A stretch of DNA of 64,000 nucleotides from Erythrobacteraceae bacterium CFH 75059 (GCA_004331795.1 SJSR01000001.1:682001-746000); one strand, 5' to 3'; shown: positions 52,270 to 61,852, counted from the first letter of the stretch. The notes: generated by a model not told the origin, from the letters alone. Numbers and translations are program-made.

Positions 52270-54924
52270 ATGGACCTTGCCCGCAACCCGTCCGAGCCCG
52301 ACGGGAACCCGCATCTGGCGGACGCCGCGCCGGAACCCGCGCGGCCGCAGATCTTCCGGCGCGAGGACTACCGGCCGTTCGGCTGGCTCGTGCCGCGCAC
52401 GCAGCTGCACTTCGACCTGTCCCTCGATGGCACCCGGGTGAGATCGCAGCTCACCCTCGAGCGGAACCCCGACGCCGCCGCAGAGCCCGGCATCCTGCTG
52501 AACGGCGACGGCCTGACGCCGCTGGCGGTGAGCGTCGACGGGGTGCCGTGCCGCGACTGGCGGATGGAGGGCGACGACCTGCGCATCCCGCTTGTGGGCG
52601 ATGCCCACGAGGTCACGATCGACACGCGGCTCGATCCCTCCGCCAACACCCAGCTGATGGGGCTGTATGCGAGCAACGGCATGCTGTGCACCCAGTGCGA
52701 GGCGGAAGGGTTCCGGCGGATCACCTTCTTTCCCGACCGTCCGGATGTGCTGTCGACCTACACCGTGCGTCTGGAGGCGTCCCGTGGCGAGTTCCCGGTC
52801 CTGCTGGCCAACGGCAATCCGGTGGAGAAGGGCACGCTCGACGGCGGGCGCCACTACGCCGTGTGGCACGATCCTTGGCCCAAGCCCTCTTACCTGTTCG
52901 CCGTCGTGGCCGGCGATCTCGTGGCGCGGCGCGACCGGTTCACCACCATGTCCGGCCGTGAGGTGGACCTCGCCATCTGGGTTCGCGCGCCCGATCTGGC
53001 GCGCACCGCGCACGCGATGGACTCGCTCAAGCGGGCGATGCGCTGGGACGAGGAGGTGTTCGGGCGTGAATACGACCTCGACCAGTTCAACATCGTGGCC
53101 GTCAGCGATTTCAACATGGGCGCCATGGAGAACAAGGGGCTGAACATCTTCAACACGAAGTATGTCCTGGCCGATGCGGAGACCGCGACCGACAGCGACT
53201 TCGACGCGATCGAGGCGGTCATCGCCCACGAGTACTTCCACAACTGGTCCGGCAATCGCGTCACCTGCCGCGACTGGTTCCAGCTCAGCCTCAAGGAAGG
53301 CTTCACCGTGCTGCGCGACCAGTTGTTCAGCGCCGACATGGGCTCGGCCGCGGTGAAGCGGATCGAGGAGGTCCGCGTCCTGCGTTCGGTGCAGTTTCCC
53401 GAGGACTCCGGCCCGCTCGCCCATCCGATCCGGCCGGACACCTACCGCGAGATCAGCAACTTCTACACCGCGACCGTCTACAACAAGGGCGCGGAGGTGA
53501 TCCGCATGGTCCGCACCATGATCGGACCGGATGCGTTCCGGCGCGGCTGCGACCTGTATTTCGATCGCCACGACGGCGAGGCGGCGACCTGCGAGGATTT
53601 CGTCCGGGCCATGGAGGACGCCTCCGGCGCCGACCTCTCCCGCTTCCGCCTCTGGTACGCGCAGGCCGGCACTCCGCGGGTGACGATTTCCTGCCGGCGG
53701 ACCGGCGGGACGCTGGCGGTCACGGTCGCGCAAACGGTGCCGCCCACTCCCGGCCAGCCGGTGAAGCAGCCGATGGTGGTGCCGCTCAGGGTGGCGGTGT
53801 TCTCGCGCGAATCGGGACGGCGCGGCGCCGAAGAGCTGCTCGTCACTGACCGGGCGGAAGCGACGTTCACCCTGCCGCCCCCAGAGGGAGACGCGGTGCT
53901 GTCGGTCAACCGCGGCTTCACGGCGCCCGTCATCGTCCAGCGCGCGGTTGCGCAAGAGGATCTGCTGTTCCTCGCCCGTCACGACGACGATCCGTTCGCG
54001 CGAAGCGAGGCGGTGCAGGAGCTGGTCGTCGGTCATCTGGTGGGGGTTGTCGAAGGACGGCTCGACACGCGGAGCGCGGCGGCGGGACGCGACGCGATCG
54101 CGCAGCTGTTCGGCGCCATCCTCTCCGACGCGCGGATCGACGACCTGATGCGCGCGGAGCTGCTCACCCTGCCCGGCGAAACCTATCTCAGCGAACAGGT
54201 GGAACGGGCTGACCCGCAGCGGATCTTCGACGCGCGCGAGGCGCTGAAGGCGCATCTCGGAACGGTGTTGTGGACAGCCATGGCCGGCACCCATGCGCGC
54301 TGTGCGGCCGCGGCAGACGGGTTCGATGCACCCGCGAAGGGCGGGCGGCGGCTGAGGTCGCTGTTGCTCACCTTCGCGGCGGCGGCGCGACCCGGCGAGG
54401 GAGCGGATCTGGCTTGGGCGCAGTACCAGGCCGCCACCACCATGACCGACCGTCAGGGTGCGCTGATGGTGCTTGCCGGACTGCGGCATCCGACGCGCAC
54501 GCACGCCCTGCTGGATTTCTACACCCGGTTCCGTGACAATCCGCTGGTGATCGACAAGTGGTTCGCCATCCAGGCGATGTCGCTGCATCCGGAGGTGACG
54601 CACCATGTCGAGGCGCTGGCGGCGCACCCGGCGTTTTCGCTTGCCAATCCCAATCGCGTGCGGGCGCTGTTCATGTCCTTCACCACGACGGCCGCCGGCT
54701 TCCACGCAGCCGACGGCAGCGGGTACCGTCTGATCGCCGATCTCGTCCGGCGGCTCGACCCCGTCAACCCGCAGACCGCGGCGCGGTTCGTGCCGCAACT
54801 GGGGCGGTGGCGCCGCTTCGAGCCGGGACGGGCCGCGCTGATGCGGGCCGAGCTGGAGCGGATCGTCCGGACGCCGGGCCTGTCACGCGACACGGCGGAG
54901 CAGGTCGACCGTGCGCTCGACTGA
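52270..54924 (+). CDS. pepN: Aminopeptidase N
   Basis: M1-family zinc aminopeptidase of 884 residues. The substrate-recognising GAMEN motif is MGAMENKG (about 281) and the zinc site is HEYFHNW with a downstream Glu in LKEGFTVLRDQLF (about 319-342). The N-terminal saddle domain precedes these, and the C-terminal helical domain (about 560-884) matches bacterial PepN (PLVIDKWFAIQAM, NPNRVRAL). It completes cytoplasmic protein degradation. GGAGAG lies before ATG 52270. The stop lies inside the next gene, overlapping by 14 bp. Confidence 0.95.
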   Translation: MDLARNPSEPDGNPHLADAAPEPARPQIFRREDYRPFGWLVPRTQLHFDLSLDGTRVRSQLTLERNPDAAAEPGILLNGDGLTPLAVSVDGVPCRDWRMEGDDLRIPLVGDAHEVTIDTRLDPSANTQLMGLYASNGMLCTQCEAEGFRRITFFPDRPDVLSTYTVRLEASRGEFPVLLANGNPVEKGTLDGGRHYAVWHDPWPKPSYLFAVVAGDLVARRDRFTTMSGREVDLAIWVRAPDLARTAHAMDSLKRAMRWDEEVFGREYDLDQFNIVAVSDFNMGAMENKGLNIFNTKYVLADAETATDSDFDAIEAVIAHEYFHNWSGNRVTCRDWFQLSLKEGFTVLRDQLFSADMGSAAVKRIEEVRVLRSVQFPEDSGPLAHPIRPDTYREISNFYTATVYNKGAEVIRMVRTMIGPDAFRRGCDLYFDRHDGEAATCEDFVRAMEDASGADLSRFRLWYAQAGTPRVTISCRRTGGTLAVTVAQTVPPTPGQPVKQPMVVPLRVAVFSRESGRRGAEELLVTDRAEATFTLPPPEGDAVLSVNRGFTAPVIVQRAVAQEDLLFLARHDDDPFARSEAVQELVVGHLVGVVEGRLDTRSAAAGRDAIAQLFGAILSDARIDDLMRAELLTLPGETYLSEQVERADPQRIFDAREALKAHLGTVLWTAMAGTHARCAAAADGFDAPAKGGRRLRSLLLTFAAAARPGEGADLAWAQYQAATTMTDRQGALMVLAGLRHPTRTHALLDFYTRFRDNPLVIDKWFAIQAMSLHPEVTHHVEALAAHPAFSLANPNRVRALFMSFTTTAAGFHAADGSGYRLIADLVRRLDPVNPQTAARFVPQLGRWRRFEPGRAALMRAELERIVRTPGLSRDTAEQVDRALD

Positions 54925-55651
54925 CGGGCCAGAGCGGATCGAGGCCGAGGCGCTTCGTCCCGCGCTTCACGGCTTCTTCGGGCGGTCCCCCGCCTGGCGC
55001 GAGGAGGACGGAGTCGAGCAGGCCGCCGCGCAGGAGCGGAGCGCGGCTGCGGTGCTCGTGCCGGGTCGTCCCCTGATCCGGCTGCGGCAGGTGCATTCGG
55101 CCACCTGTCTCGTCGTGGACGGCGACGGGAGCGCCGTGGCGGGACGCTGCGGCGACGCTCTCGTCACGCGGTCGACCGGCGTCGTGCTGGGCATCGTGAC
55201 GGCCGACTGCGCGCCCGTGCTGCTGGCGGATCCGGCGGCCGGAGTGGTGGGCGCAGCCCATGCCGGCTGGCGCGGGGCGGTGGCCGGGGTGCTGGAAAAC
55301 ACGGTTGCGGCCATGGTGCGGCTGGGGGCCAGCCGAGAGAACGTCCGCGCCGTCGCCGGTCCGGCGATCGCCGCGCAAAGCTACGAAGTCGACGAGCCGT
55401 TCCGTGCGCACTTCGCGGCCGACGATGCGCGCTTCTTCGCTGCGGGGCGCCCCGGCCACTTCCGGTTTGATCTGCCCGCCTTCGTCATCGAGCGGCTGCG
55501 CCGCGCCGGTGTCGGTCATGCCGAGGCGCTGGCGCTCGACACGTTCGCCCTGCCGCAGCGTTTCCACTCCTATCGCCGCGACCGGCAGAGCGGCGCGGCC
55601 GGCACGGGGCGGCAGCTCAGCGCGATTGCGCTTCCCGCTCCCCGGCACTGA
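54911..55651 (+). CDS. pgeF: Peptidoglycan editing factor PgeF (YfiH family)
   Basis: Laccase-domain protein of 246 residues, formerly called polyphenol oxidase, now known in E. coli to remove wrongly incorporated amino acids from peptidoglycan precursors. Zinc-site residues are His in RQVHSATCLVV (about 60), Cys in TADCAPVLLAD (about 98) and His in GAAHAGWRGAV (about 115). The rest of the domain matches, including QRFHSYRRD near the end. GTG 54911 starts inside pepN, indicating coupling. Confidence 0.92.
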   Translation: MRSTDGPERIEAEALRPALHGFFGRSPAWREEDGVEQAAAQERSAAAVLVPGRPLIRLRQVHSATCLVVDGDGSAVAGRCGDALVTRSTGVVLGIVTADCAPVLLADPAAGVVGAAHAGWRGAVAGVLENTVAAMVRLGASRENVRAVAGPAIAAQSYEVDEPFRAHFAADDARFFAAGRPGHFRFDLPAFVIERLRRAGVGHAEALALDTFALPQRFHSYRRDRQSGAAGTGRQLSAIALPAPRH

Positions 55652-55890
55652 GCAACACCGCCGGACGAAAGGCGGTTGGCAAGAAGTCCGCCAACGGCTA
55701 ATGGCGCGTACCGGCCGGTTCACCGCCGGCGGTCCGCCGTTTTCCGGACGCCTTGCCCGCCGGGCTCCGAGTGTCCGGGTCGGCGGCGTTGCGCCGGGCG
55801 CCGAGGCGGCGGCGGAGCCGAAGAAGATCGAGGTCGCCGGTCCCTGCCACGGGGCATGGCAGCAGCCGAAGCAGGATGAAGCGAGCGCAT
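55652..55890 (+). other. Leader region of the bc1 operon
   Basis: This 239-bp gap precedes petA. It holds several short GC-rich hairpins, for example GTCCG...CGGAC near 55730-55748, and a weak TTGGCA...TAATGG promoter-like pair at 55676-55704. A short open frame at 55676-55879 has low-complexity Arg/Gly content and no ribosome binding site. I see no gene here. Confidence 0.35.
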
Positions 55891-56481
55891 ATGGCGGACA
55901 CTGGGGCAGACATTCCGATCCGGCGGGTGGACGGGGCCGCCACTCCGGATGGAGACGGTGACGGGGTCCGGCGGCGCGATTTCATCAACATCGCCGCGGT
56001 CAGCGCGGCCGGCGTGGGCGGCCTTGCGGTCCTGTACCCGCTCATCAGCCAGATGGCGCCCTCGGCGGACGTGCTGGCGGAAAGCACCACCGAGGTCGAT
56101 GTCAGCGCCATCGAGGCCGGTCAGGCGATCAAGGCGATCTTCCGCAAGCAGCCCCTGTTCGTGCGCCGCCTGACGCCGCAGGAAATCGAGGAGGCGAACG
56201 CGGTGCCGGTGGGCAGCCTGCGCGACCCGGCGACGCTCGCCGACCGGACGAAGCCCGGCCATCTCGATCTGCTCGTCACCATGGGCGTGTGCACCCATCT
56301 CGGCTGCGTTCCCCTCGGCGCGGGCGAGGGCGAGAACCGCGGCGAATACGGCGGCTATTTCTGCCCCTGCCACGGATCGCACTACGACACGGCCGCGCGC
56401 ATCCGGAAAGGTCCGGCGCCCACCAATCTCGTGGTGCCGGACTACGAGTTCACGTCGGACACGACCATCGTCGTCGGCTAG
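55891..56481 (+). CDS. petA: Rieske iron-sulfur subunit of cytochrome bc1
   Basis: Ubiquinol-cytochrome c reductase iron-sulfur protein of 196 residues. The N terminus carries a twin-arginine-like VRRRDFINIAA, then one membrane helix (about 32-52). The [2Fe-2S] ligands lie in CTHLGC (about 133-138) and CPCHGSHYD (about 154-162). The protein moves electrons from ubiquinol at the Qo site to cytochrome c1. ATG 55891 is preferred; ATG 55876 is an in-frame alternative. petB follows by 16 bp. Confidence 0.95.
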   Translation: MADTGADIPIRRVDGAATPDGDGDGVRRRDFINIAAVSAAGVGGLAVLYPLISQMAPSADVLAESTTEVDVSAIEAGQAIKAIFRKQPLFVRRLTPQEIEEANAVPVGSLRDPATLADRTKPGHLDLLVTMGVCTHLGCVPLGAGEGENRGEYGGYFCPCHGSHYDTAARIRKGPAPTNLVVPDYEFTSDTTIVVG

Positions 56482-56497
56482 TTGAGAAAGACACGTC

Positions 56498-57790
56498 ATG
56501 AGCTTTCCCTGGGCCAAGGAATACCAGCCGCGCACCGGCCTCACCCGCTGGATCGACGAGAAGCTGCCCCTGCCGCGCCTCGTCTACAACGCCGTCGGAG
56601 CGGGTTACCCCGTGCCGCGCAATCTCAATTACATGTGGAATTTCGGCGTTCTGGCCGGCTTCTGCCTGGTGCTGCAGATCGTCACGGGCGTGGTGCTGGC
56701 CATGCACTACGCCGCCAACACGGAGGTCGCGTTCGCTTCGGTCGAGCACATCATGCGTGACGTGAACTGGGGCTGGCTGATGCGCTATGCCCATGCAAAC
56801 GGCGCGTCCTTCTTCTTCGTCGTGATCTACCTGCACATCTTCCGCGGCCTGTTCTACGCCTCCTACAAGGCGCCGCGCGAGATGATCTGGATCCTGGGCG
56901 TGGTCATCTTCCTGCTGATGATGGCGACCGCCTTCATGGGCTATGTGCTGCCGTGGGGACAGATGAGCTTCTGGGGCGCCAAGGTCATCACCGGCCTGTT
57001 CGGCGCGATCCCGCTGGTCGGCGAATCGATTCAGGTGTGGCTGCTGGGCGGCTTCGCGCCCGACAACGCGGCGCTGAACCGGTTCTATTCGCTGCACTTC
57101 CTGCTGCCGTTCATCATTGCCGGCACGGTCATCCTGCACATCTGGGCGCTGCACATCCCCGGCTCGTCCAATCCGACCGGCGTGGAGATCAAGAGCGAAT
57201 CCGACACCGTCCCGTTCCACCCCTACTACACGGTCAAGGACGGCTTCGGGCTGGGCGTGTTCCTGCTGGTGTTCCTGACCTTCGTGTTCTTCCTGCCCAA
57301 CGCGCTCGGGCACCCGGACAACTACATCGAGGCCAATCCGCTCTCGACGCCGGCGCACATCGTGCCGGAATGGTATTTCTGGCCGTTCTACGCCATCCTG
57401 CGCGCCTTCACGGTCGATTTCATCCTGTCGGCGCAGCTCTGGGGCGTCATCGCGATGTTCTCGGCCATCCTGCTGTGGTTCTTCCTGCCCTGGCTCGACC
57501 GCTCGCCGGTGCGTTCGGGGCACTACCGGCCGCTGTTCCGCAAGTTCTTCTGGTTCGGCCTCATCCCGGCCATGGCAGTGCTGTTCTATGCCGGCGGCGC
57601 GCCTGCGGAGGAGCCCTACGTGATGCTGAGCCAGATCGCGACCGCGTACTACTTCCTGCACTTCCTGGTGATCCTGCCGATCATCTCGGCGATGGAAACG
57701 CCGGAGCCGCTGCCCTACTCCATCACGGAAGCGGTGCTGTCGTCCGACAAGAAGCCGGTGCTGGGCGAAAACACTGCTCCCGCGACCTGA
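56498..57790 (+). CDS. petB: Cytochrome b subunit of cytochrome bc1
   Basis: Eight-helix cytochrome b of 430 residues. Heme ligand histidines sit in [10 protein letters not shown] and [22 protein letters not shown] and the later pair in [11 protein letters not shown] and [12 protein letters not shown]. The Qo-site PEWY motif is visible in [13 protein letters not shown] (about 288-300), and the proton-path GWG-like region is VNWGWLMR. It forms the membrane core of the complex with petA and petC. The C-terminal helix ends near residue 410. Confidence 0.95.
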   Translation: MSFPWAKEYQPRTGLTRWIDEKLPLPRLVYNAVGAGYPVPRNLNYMWNFGVLAGFCLVLQIVTGVVLAMHYAANTEVAFASVEHIMRDVNWGWLMRYAHANGASFFFVVIYLHIFRGLFYASYKAPREMIWILGVVIFLLMMATAFMGYVLPWGQMSFWGAKVITGLFGAIPLVGESIQVWLLGGFAPDNAALNRFYSLHFLLPFIIAGTVILHIWALHIPGSSNPTGVEIKSESDTVPFHPYYTVKDGFGLGVFLLVFLTFVFFLPNALGHPDNYIEANPLSTPAHIVPEWYFWPFYAILRAFTVDFILSAQLWGVIAMFSAILLWFFLPWLDRSPVRSGHYRPLFRKFFWFGLIPAMAVLFYAGGAPAEEPYVMLSQIATAYYFLHFLVILPIISAMETPEPLPYSITEAVLSSDKKPVLGENTAPAT

Positions 57791-57820
57791 GCGCGGGAAA
57801 GATTACGGAAAGTTGACGCG

Positions 57821-58708
57821 ATGATCCGCCTGGTAAGCATCTTTGTCGGTCTCGGCTTTGCGTTCGTGGCGCTGTTCGCGCTCGGCAACGGCGTGGTCTC
57901 GGCCATCACCGAACCGGTGTCCAAGCCGCCCGAATACAAGTTCCACCTCCACCCGCGGCAGGTGAACTTCTCCTTCGAGGGGCCCTTCGCGCGCTGGGAT
58001 CTCGCCCAGCTCCAGCGCGGCTACAAGGTCTACAAGGAAGTGTGCGCGGCGTGTCACTCGCTGAACTACGTCGCCTTCCGCAATCTCGCGCAGCTCGGCT
58101 ATGACGAGGGGCAGGTCCGCGCCGAGGCGGCCAGCTGGCAGGTGCCGGGCATCGATCCGCAAACCGGCGAGGCAACCACGCGGCCCGGCCTGCCGACCGA
58201 CAATTTCCCCTCGCCCTATCCCAATGACGTCGCGGCGGCGGCGGCGAACAACAACGCCATTCCGCCCGACCTGTCGCTGATCACCAAGGCGCGGCACGAC
58301 GGGGCGGACTACGTCTATTCGCTGCTCGTCGGCTATGCCGATCCGGCGACCTTCCAGGTCGATGGACAGACCATCCAGCAGGCGGCGCCGGAGTTCACCA
58401 CCGGACCCGGACTGCACTTCAACCCGTACTTCCCCAACCTCAACATCGCCATGGCGCCGCCGCTCACCAGCAAAGGCCAGGTGACGTTCGACGACGGCAC
58501 GGAAGCCACCATCTCGCAGATGTCGCAGGACGTGGCGGCGTTCCTGATGTGGACGGCGGAGCCTTCGCTCATCCACCGCAAGCAGACCGGCTGGGCGGCG
58601 CTCGGCTTCGTGCTGTTCGCCACCGTCCTCGCCTATCTCGCCAAGCAGCAGATCTGGGCACCGGTGAAGCCGGAGAAGGCGCGCCGCCGCAGGGCCGGCA
58701 ACGCCTGA
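57821..58708 (+). CDS. petC: Cytochrome c1 subunit of cytochrome bc1
   Basis: Heme-containing cytochrome c1 of 295 residues. A hydrophobic N-terminal segment (1-30) acts as the signal sequence. The heme site is Cys-Ala-Ala-Cys-His in VCAACHSLNYVAFRNL (about 71-86), and the Met ligand is probably in NIAMAPPL (about 211). One C-terminal membrane anchor (about 255-280, ALGFVLFATVLAYLAK) is followed by a basic tail. It accepts electrons from the Rieske centre. It follows petB by 30 bp; apt lies 31 bp downstream. Confidence 0.95.
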   Translation: MIRLVSIFVGLGFAFVALFALGNGVVSAITEPVSKPPEYKFHLHPRQVNFSFEGPFARWDLAQLQRGYKVYKEVCAACHSLNYVAFRNLAQLGYDEGQVRAEAASWQVPGIDPQTGEATTRPGLPTDNFPSPYPNDVAAAAANNNAIPPDLSLITKARHDGADYVYSLLVGYADPATFQVDGQTIQQAAPEFTTGPGLHFNPYFPNLNIAMAPPLTSKGQVTFDDGTEATISQMSQDVAAFLMWTAEPSLIHRKQTGWAALGFVLFATVLAYLAKQQIWAPVKPEKARRRRAGNA

Positions 58709-58739
58709 GCGCAGCGGGGGCGACGCGGCGGAACGCGGC

Positions 58740-59288
58740 GTGAGGGACGAGGAGCGCGCGTGTCTGAGCGACGACGCAGACCGCCTGCTCGCCCTGATCC
58801 CTGTCGTGCCGGACTTTCCGCGGCCGGGCATTGCCTTCCGCGATCTCGGCCCGCTGCTGGCGAACGCCGACGCCTTGCGCTGGTGTTCCACGATCTTGGC
58901 CGGACGGGTGCGGGAAAGCGGCGCGACCCATGTCGCCGGGATCGAGGCGCGCGGCTTCATCATCGGGGCCGCGGTGGCGCGTGACGCCGGCTGCGGCTTC
59001 GTGGCCCTGCGCAAGCCGGGCAAGCTTCCGGGCCGCCCGCTGTCGCGCGCCTATGCGCTGGAGTACGGGGCGGACCGGCTGGAGCTGGATCCGGGACTGC
59101 TGCCGCCGTCGGCGCGCGTGGCGGTCATCGACGACGTGCTCGCCACCGGCGGCACGGCCCGCGTCGCGGTCGGACTGATCGAGGAAGCGGGAGCGCACGC
59201 CGTCATGGCCGGCTTCGTCGTGGCAATCGCGGCGCTTGGCGGAGCGGACACGCTGCGCGTTCCGGTGCGGCGGCTGCTGGACGTCTGA
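58740..59288 (+). CDS. apt: Adenine phosphoribosyltransferase
   Basis: Type I PRTase of 182 residues, salvages adenine to AMP with PRPP. The PRPP-binding motif is VAVIDDVLATGGTA (about 124-137). The N-terminal part PVVPDFPRPGIAFRDLGPLL and VAGIEARGFIIGAAVA match Apt proteins, and FVALRKPGKLPG is the flexible-loop base. The start GTG 58740 is the first in-frame start that keeps the conserved N terminus; the first 20 residues are acidic and variable. It probably shares the bc1 transcript. Confidence 0.93.
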   Translation: MRDEERACLSDDADRLLALIPVVPDFPRPGIAFRDLGPLLANADALRWCSTILAGRVRESGATHVAGIEARGFIIGAAVARDAGCGFVALRKPGKLPGRPLSRAYALEYGADRLELDPGLLPPSARVAVIDDVLATGGTARVAVGLIEEAGAHAVMAGFVVAIAALGGADTLRVPVRRLLDV

Positions 59289-59309
59289 GCCGCGGCGACC
59301 CGATGCCGC

Positions 59310-59338
59310 TTGACGGACAGGCTGCTCCGGTGGCATCT
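59310..59338 (+). promoter_or_regulatory. Possible promoter of tRNA-Gly
   Basis: TTGACG (59310-59315) and a weak -10 GCATCT (59333-59338) are 17 bases apart; the tRNA begins 10 bases after the -10. The -35 is good and the -10 poor. Confidence 0.3.
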
Positions 59339-59348
59339 GGCGATCCGC

Positions 59349-59422
59349 GCGGGTATAGCTTAGTGGTAAAGCCCTAGCCTTCCAAGCTAGTTATGCGGGT
59401 TCGATTCCCGCTACCCGCTCCA
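59349..59422 (+). tRNA. tRNA-Gly (anticodon TCC)
   Basis: 74 bases with encoded CCA. The acceptor stem pairs GCGGGTA (59349-59355) with TACCCGC, discriminator T. The anticodon arm CTAGC-CTTCCAA-GCTAG gives anticodon TCC, reading GGA and probably GGG. The T arm has GTTCGATTC. It lies 60 bp after apt. Confidence 0.95.
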
Positions 59423-59448
59423 TCTTTTCCGCGCCGCGCAGGGGTGCG

Positions 59449-60057
59449 TCATTCCTCCAGCTCGACATCCCAGTAGAGCCAGTCGCGCCATGTCTCGTGC
59501 AGGTAGTTGGGCGGGTAGCACCGGCCGTGCTGCTGCAGCTGCCAGCTTGTGGGCCGGACCGGGGCGAGGTGCAGCATCATCCGGGCCTGTGCAGGCGTCC
59601 GACCACCCTTCTTCATGTTGCACGGAGCGCAGGCGGTGACGATGTTCTCCCATGTGGTCCGGCCACCCAGCCGGCGGGGCACGACGTGGTCAAAGGTGAG
59701 CGGCTCGGTGCGGCCGCAATACTGGCAGGCGAACCGGTCGCGCAGGAACACGTTGAAGCGCGTGAACGGCGGGAAGGCCGACGGCTTCACGAACTGCTTC
59801 AGCGCAATGACACTCGGGATCTTCATGTCGAGCGAAGGGGAGTGGACCGCGCGCTCGTAGGACGCGATGATCGACACGCGATCGAGGAACACGGCCTTGA
59901 TCGCGGTCTGCCACGGCCACACGCTGAGAGGGTAGTAGGACAGGGGCGTGAAATCCGCGTTGAGCACCAGGGTCGGACAGGCGGACGGCGAGCGCAGCGG
60001 ATCTTCGGCACTGGACCGGAAGCGGGCGGTCCGTTCGATGAGATCGGCGTGGAACAT
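59449..60057 (-). CDS. HNH endonuclease-family protein
   Basis: Protein of 202 residues with a C-terminal HNH domain (about 112-168): two Cys-x-x-Cys pairs, CQYCGRTE and CAPCNMKKG, around FDHVVPRRLGGRTTWEN with the catalytic His. The N-terminal half has a conserved block, VLNADFTPLSYYPLSVWPWQ, found in the HNH proteins common in alphaproteobacteria. The biological role is unknown; the domain binds and may nick DNA. ATG 60057 is used. It faces tRNA-Gly and is divergent from gluQ. Confidence 0.9.
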   Translation of the reverse strand: MFHADLIERTARFRSSAEDPLRSPSACPTLVLNADFTPLSYYPLSVWPWQTAIKAVFLDRVSIIASYERAVHSPSLDMKIPSVIALKQFVKPSAFPPFTRFNVFLRDRFACQYCGRTEPLTFDHVVPRRLGGRTTWENIVTACAPCNMKKGGRTPAQARMMLHLAPVRPTSWQLQQHGRCYPPNYLHETWRDWLYWDVELEE

Positions 60058-60176
60058 GCGTGCCTGTTCTCCTGCGCGTGCGATGAACGAAGCATTTGCA
60101 CCCTTTAGCGTCAACCCCGTGACGGCGGCCTCCTCCACAGTCCCGCTGCCCGCCGCGTGGTGAGGAGTGGCAAGCC

Positions 60177-61016
60177 GTGAGCGTCGTGACCCGTTTCGCG
60201 CCCAGTCCCAACGGGCCGCTGCATCTCGGCCACGCCTATTCCGCGATCGTCGCGCATGATCTGGCCGCGGCGCAAGGGGGGCGTTTCCTGCTGCGGATCG
60301 AGGACATCGACGGTCCCCGGTCGCGCCCGGAGCTTGCCGACGCGTTCCGGACCGACCTTGCATGGCTTGGCCTTGCGTGGACAGAGGTGCCGGCCCAGTC
60401 GTGCCGGCTGGCCAGCTACGCGGCTGCGGCCGCCACCCTGAAGGAGTTGGGCCTGCTCTACCCGTGCACCTGCACCCGCGTGGATGTGGAGCGGGCCGGC
60501 GCCGTGCCGGGACCGATGGGGCTGGTTTACCCCGGCACCTGCCGGAATCGCCGCCCGGCGCCTGCCGAGGGCGCGGATGTGGCCTGGCGGATCGATGTCG
60601 CCAAGGCGCTGGCGCGGACCGGGCCGCTGCACTGGACCGACGCCCATGCCGGGCTTCAGGAGGCCAGTCCGCATCTGCTCGGCGACGTTGTGCTGGTGCG
60701 CAAGGAAGCGCCGGCCAGCTACCATCTCGCCGTGGTGGTCGACGACGCGGCCGATGGCGTGACGCTGGTCACGCGCGGGCGCGACCTGTTCGCCGCGACC
60801 CATCTACATCGCCTGCTCCAGAGCCTGCTGGATCTGCCGGTTCCGCGCTGGCACCATCATCCGCTGCTCGTGGACGACACCGGTGCCAAGCTGGCCAAAA
60901 GGCGCGGCTCGCCGGCGCTGGCGGCGCGGCGCCGGAGCGGAGAGGACGGGAGAACATTGGCGGCGCGGCTGCGCCGGGGTCAATTTCCCGCTGGAATAAC
61001 GCTGGACCACCCCTAG
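60177..61016 (+). CDS. gluQ: Glutamyl-Q tRNA(Asp) synthetase
   Basis: Paralogue of the GluRS catalytic core, 279 residues, glutamylates queuosine in tRNA-Asp. HIGH is GPLHLGHAYSA (about 13-23), the KMSKS equivalent is KLAKRRGSP (about 241), and the zinc-site cysteines are in YPCTCTRVD and YPGTCRNR. No anticodon-binding domain is present, so it is not a full glutamyl-tRNA synthetase. The start is GTG 60177. It begins a plus-strand run to 63.2 kb. Confidence 0.92.
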   Translation: MSVVTRFAPSPNGPLHLGHAYSAIVAHDLAAAQGGRFLLRIEDIDGPRSRPELADAFRTDLAWLGLAWTEVPAQSCRLASYAAAAATLKELGLLYPCTCTRVDVERAGAVPGPMGLVYPGTCRNRRPAPAEGADVAWRIDVAKALARTGPLHWTDAHAGLQEASPHLLGDVVLVRKEAPASYHLAVVVDDAADGVTLVTRGRDLFAATHLHRLLQSLLDLPVPRWHHHPLLVDDTGAKLAKRRGSPALAARRRSGEDGRTLAARLRRGQFPAGITLDHP

Positions 61017-61025
61017 ATTGCGGGC

Positions 61026-61256
61026 ATGACCTATGTCCTCACTGCGGTGCTGGTGGTGCTGCTCGTCATGGTGGTGGTGTCGCTGATCCGCGGCATCGTG
61101 GCCTTCCTGAAGAGCACCAAGATCGATCTGGAAACCGGCCGGGGGGAGAACGCGACCGACATGCAGCTGCTGCAGAACCGGATGATGTTCAACCGGATCA
61201 AGTATCAGGCGCTGGCGGTGGTGGTCGTGGCCATCCTCCTTGCCGTCACGCGATAG
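61026..61256 (+). CDS. HIG1-like two-helix membrane protein
   Basis: Protein of 76 residues with two membrane helices (about 3-28 and 58-75) joined by a polar loop (KSTKIDLETGRGENATD in part). The second helix is entered by QNRMMFNRIKYQ, which keeps the Arg-x3-Gln end of the HIG1 motif while the preceding Arg/His is replaced by Phe. HIG1 proteins associate with cytochrome oxidase supercomplexes, and a respiratory role fits the bc1 operon nearby but is inferred. It lies 9 bp after gluQ. Confidence 0.7.
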   Translation: MTYVLTAVLVVLLVMVVVSLIRGIVAFLKSTKIDLETGRGENATDMQLLQNRMMFNRIKYQALAVVVVAILLAVTR

Positions 61257-61276
61257 GATCCTTCGCGCACAATCGC

Positions 61277-61852
61277 ATGGTCAAGCTCAACCGGATCTAC
61301 ACGCGCACGGGCGATGACGGCACGACCGGGCTGGTCGACGGCTCGCGCATCGCCAAGAGCAGCGCGCGGATCGAGGCAATCGGCGCGGTCGACGAGGCGA
61401 ACAGCGCCATTGGTCACGCGGCGGTCGTCGCCGATGGCGACATCGCCTCTGCCCTGTTCCGGATCCAGAACGACCTGTTCGATCTCGGCGCGGATCTGGC
61501 GACGCCGGCTTCGGACGAGAAGGATTTCGCGGCGGACGGCGGCGCCTTGCGCATGGTGGCGGCGCAGACCGCGTGGCTGGAGCAGGGCATCGACCGGTGC
61601 AACGCCGGCCTTGCGCCGCTCGCCTCCTTCGTGCTGCCCGGCGGGACGGAACTGGCGGCGCGGCTGCATGTCGCCCGCGCCGCGACACGCCGGGCCGAGC
61701 GGGTGGCTGTCGCCGCGGCTCTGCACGAGCGGATCAACCCTCACGCGCTGAGCTACCTCAACCGCCTGTCGGACTGGCTGTTCACCGCCGCTCGGGTGGC
61801 GAACGGACAGGGTGAAGCGGATGTGAAGTGGGTGCCCGGCGCGGGTCGCTGA
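61277..61852 (+). CDS. Cob(I)yrinic acid a,c-diamide adenosyltransferase (PduO type)
   Basis: ATP:corrinoid adenosyltransferase of 191 residues, attaches the 5'-deoxyadenosyl group to cob(I)alamin. The N-terminal ATP-binding block is KLNRIYTRTGDDGTTGL (about 3-19); SSARIEAIGAVDEANSAIGHA and FVLPGG follow. RAATRRAERV (about 136-145) and LNRLSDWLFTAAR (about 166-178) complete the family pattern. Cobalamin synthesis genes are absent here, so it may serve salvage or a B12-dependent mutase. It follows the HIG1-like gene by 20 bp. Confidence 0.93.
   Translation: MVKLNRIYTRTGDDGTTGLVDGSRIAKSSARIEAIGAVDEANSAIGHAAVVADGDIASALFRIQNDLFDLGADLATPASDEKDFAADGGALRMVAAQTAWLEQGIDRCNAGLAPLASFVLPGGTELAARLHVARAATRRAERVAVAAALHERINPHALSYLNRLSDWLFTAARVANGQGEADVKWVPGAGR

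Noticed and set aside
52036-54798. A 920-codon open frame on the minus strand opposite pepN
   Set aside because: It mirrors the GC-rich third-position pattern of pepN, has no family motifs, and pepN has HExxH and GAMEN on the plus strand.
55676-55879. Short plus-strand open frame before petA
   Set aside because: Low-complexity Arg/Gly sequence without a ribosome binding site; more likely leader DNA of the bc1 operon.
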